NCBI GenBank assembly: GCA_035628395.1
Contig: DASPJX010000195.1
Span: 1 to 5,014 of the forward strand
Direction: 5' to 3'
DNA: 5,014 nt
DNA from: UBA4615 sp035628395
Lineage (GTDB): Bacteria; Pseudomonadota; Gammaproteobacteria; Burkholderiales; Burkholderiaceae_E
Both the position numbers and the translations under genes were made by a program. The notes below the pieces were generated by a model, which worked only from the letters and a program-made list of their open reading frames with translations, had not been told where the DNA came from and ran no database searches. This document shows positions 4,989 to 5,014 of the stretch, in pieces; positions within the stretch are counted from its first letter, which is position 1, and every line of letters starts with the position of its first letter.

Positions 4989-5014
4989 CGGGCCCGGGGC
5001 CTCGGTGCCGGAGC

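Noticed and set aside
1..5014. Mobile element, toxin-antitoxin, phage-defence or secondary-metabolite genes.
   Set aside because: No transposase, integrase, terminal inverted repeats or related domains are found. All five genes are recognisable metabolic or transport proteins.

Overview
This is a very GC-rich window (third codon positions almost all G or C) from a chromosome-like region of a bacterium. The closest recognisable proteins are proteobacterial. UgpQ is nearly collinear with the E. coli protein, the glutathione transferase is of the bacterial beta class, and the crotonase and DMT transporter are of types common in Burkholderiales. I infer a high-GC betaproteobacterium, probably Burkholderiales. 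No rRNA, tRNA, phage, transposase or CRISPR sequence is visible, so the lineage rests on protein resemblance only.

Layout from left to right. Positions 1-129 hold a decaying tandem array of a 13-bp unit that runs off the left edge. Then come two minus-strand genes, read right to left: ugpQ (glycerophosphodiester phosphodiesterase, 1796-1026) followed 29 nt later by a crotonase-fold enoyl-CoA hydratase/isomerase-like gene (996-163), whose stop codon lies in the loop of a GC-only hairpin. Upstream of ugpQ is a 385-nt non-coding stretch (1797-2181) with three copies of an exact 44-bp-period tandem repeat (1921-2052) and decayed flanking pieces. Next is a second minus-strand pair, transcribed from the right: an FAD-dependent oxidoreductase resembling L-2-hydroxyglutarate dehydrogenase (4178-3054), overlapping by 7 nt a ten-helix EamA/DMT transporter (3060-2182). 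A 106-nt divergent intergenic region separates this pair from a plus-strand beta-class glutathione S-transferase (4285-4950), which is followed by a GC-rich hairpin near the right edge.

The genes look like ordinary metabolic genes rather than one dedicated system. The oxidoreductase and transporter are very likely translationally coupled and may serve one substrate (a 2-hydroxy acid or related metabolite, by inference). UgpQ would release glycerol-3-phosphate from glycerophosphodiesters; no Ugp ABC transporter gene is visible next to it. I see no convincing novel multi-gene system. The points most worth a second look are the two unrelated tandem-repeat arrays flanking the ugpQ-crotonase pair, a probable leaderless start for the oxidoreductase, and the substituted active-site residue of the crotonase.
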